DNA of 5,701 nt from Saprospiraceae bacterium (GTDB lineage: Bacteria > Bacteroidota > Bacteroidia > Chitinophagales > Saprospiraceae): positions 1 through 5,701 of the forward strand of contig JALZVB010000054.1 in assembly GCA_023300835.1 (NCBI GenBank). Reading direction: 5' to 3'. Of the stretch, positions 5,535 through 5,701 are shown piece after piece. The notes under the pieces are model-generated. The model saw only the letters and a list, made by a program, of their open reading frames with translations, had not been told where the DNA came from and did not search any database. Within the stretch, counting starts at the first letter, position 1. Each line of letters starts with the position of its first letter. The position numbers and the translations under genes were made by a program.

Positions 5535-5701
5535 ATGACGACAAAAACCAGAAATGTACAAAAACGACTAAGCCATTCGGCTAAAACGAATTCTAAAAGA
5601 GTTCATATCACACCTAGACTCAACGGTTGGGCGATAAGGAAAGAAGGAAATCTAAAAGCTTCAGAAGTATTTACAACTCAAAAAAAGGCGATTGAGTTAG
5701 C
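5535..5701 (+). CDS. DUF2188 domain protein (partial, cut by the window end)
   Basis: Fifty-five codons are visible before the window ends, and no stop is reached. After a basic N-terminal tail (about residues 1-20, rich in Lys, Arg and Thr), the text KRVHITPRLNGWAIRKEG (21-38) followed by KASEVFTTQKKAIEL (41-55) matches the DUF2188 pattern of V-H-V-x-P, G-W-A-V-K-x-E-G, then A-S-x-x-x-x-T-x-x-x-A-I. Family members are small proteins of unknown function, often only this domain. An in-frame TAA at 5520-5522 means the ATG at 5535 is the only sensible start. It lies 125 bases after recN on the same strand; with no clear terminator between them, read-through is possible. Confidence 0.8.
   Translation, partial: MTTKTRNVQKRLSHSAKTNSKRVHITPRLNGWAIRKEGNLKASEVFTTQKKAIEL

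Overview
The window looks like chromosomal DNA of a Bacteroidota bacterium, most likely a flavobacterium-like lineage. It is AT-rich, and start codons lack Shine-Dalgarno sequences. A clean Bacteroidota-type promoter (TTTG, 20 bases, TAnnTTTG) precedes the first complete gene. The RecN and SPFH proteins read like flavobacterial family members. The genus is not resolvable by eye.

Layout. Bases 2-28 may be the last codons of an upstream outer-membrane protein (tentative). A forward gene at 237-926 encodes a secreted TPR-like protein, with its own promoter and a good terminator at 991-1024. Two reverse-strand genes follow. The one at 1129-1587 is a small FMN-binding split-barrel protein of the pyridoxamine 5'-phosphate oxidase family. 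The one at 1665-2615 is an SPFH/band 7 membrane protein of the HIR type. A strong hairpin lies between them, just before the start of the oxidase-like gene. The region 2616-2946 is a 331-base divergent intergenic stretch with two clear inverted repeats, one matching the FixK/FNR box form. Forward again, an unrecognised lipoprotein (2947-3750) and recN (3754-5409) sit 3 bases apart and probably form an operon. From 5535 a DUF2188 protein begins and runs off the window end.

Functionally this is mostly ordinary core or housekeeping content: DNA double-strand-break repair (RecN), membrane organisation (SPFH) and envelope proteins. I saw no CRISPR array, tRNA, rRNA, insertion sequence, phage gene or toxin-antitoxin pair, and no evident new multi-gene system. 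The parts most worth a second look are the lipoprotein coupled to recN, the inverted repeats in the divergent intergenic region, the hairpin before the oxidase-like gene, and an unusual residue in a RecN motif.
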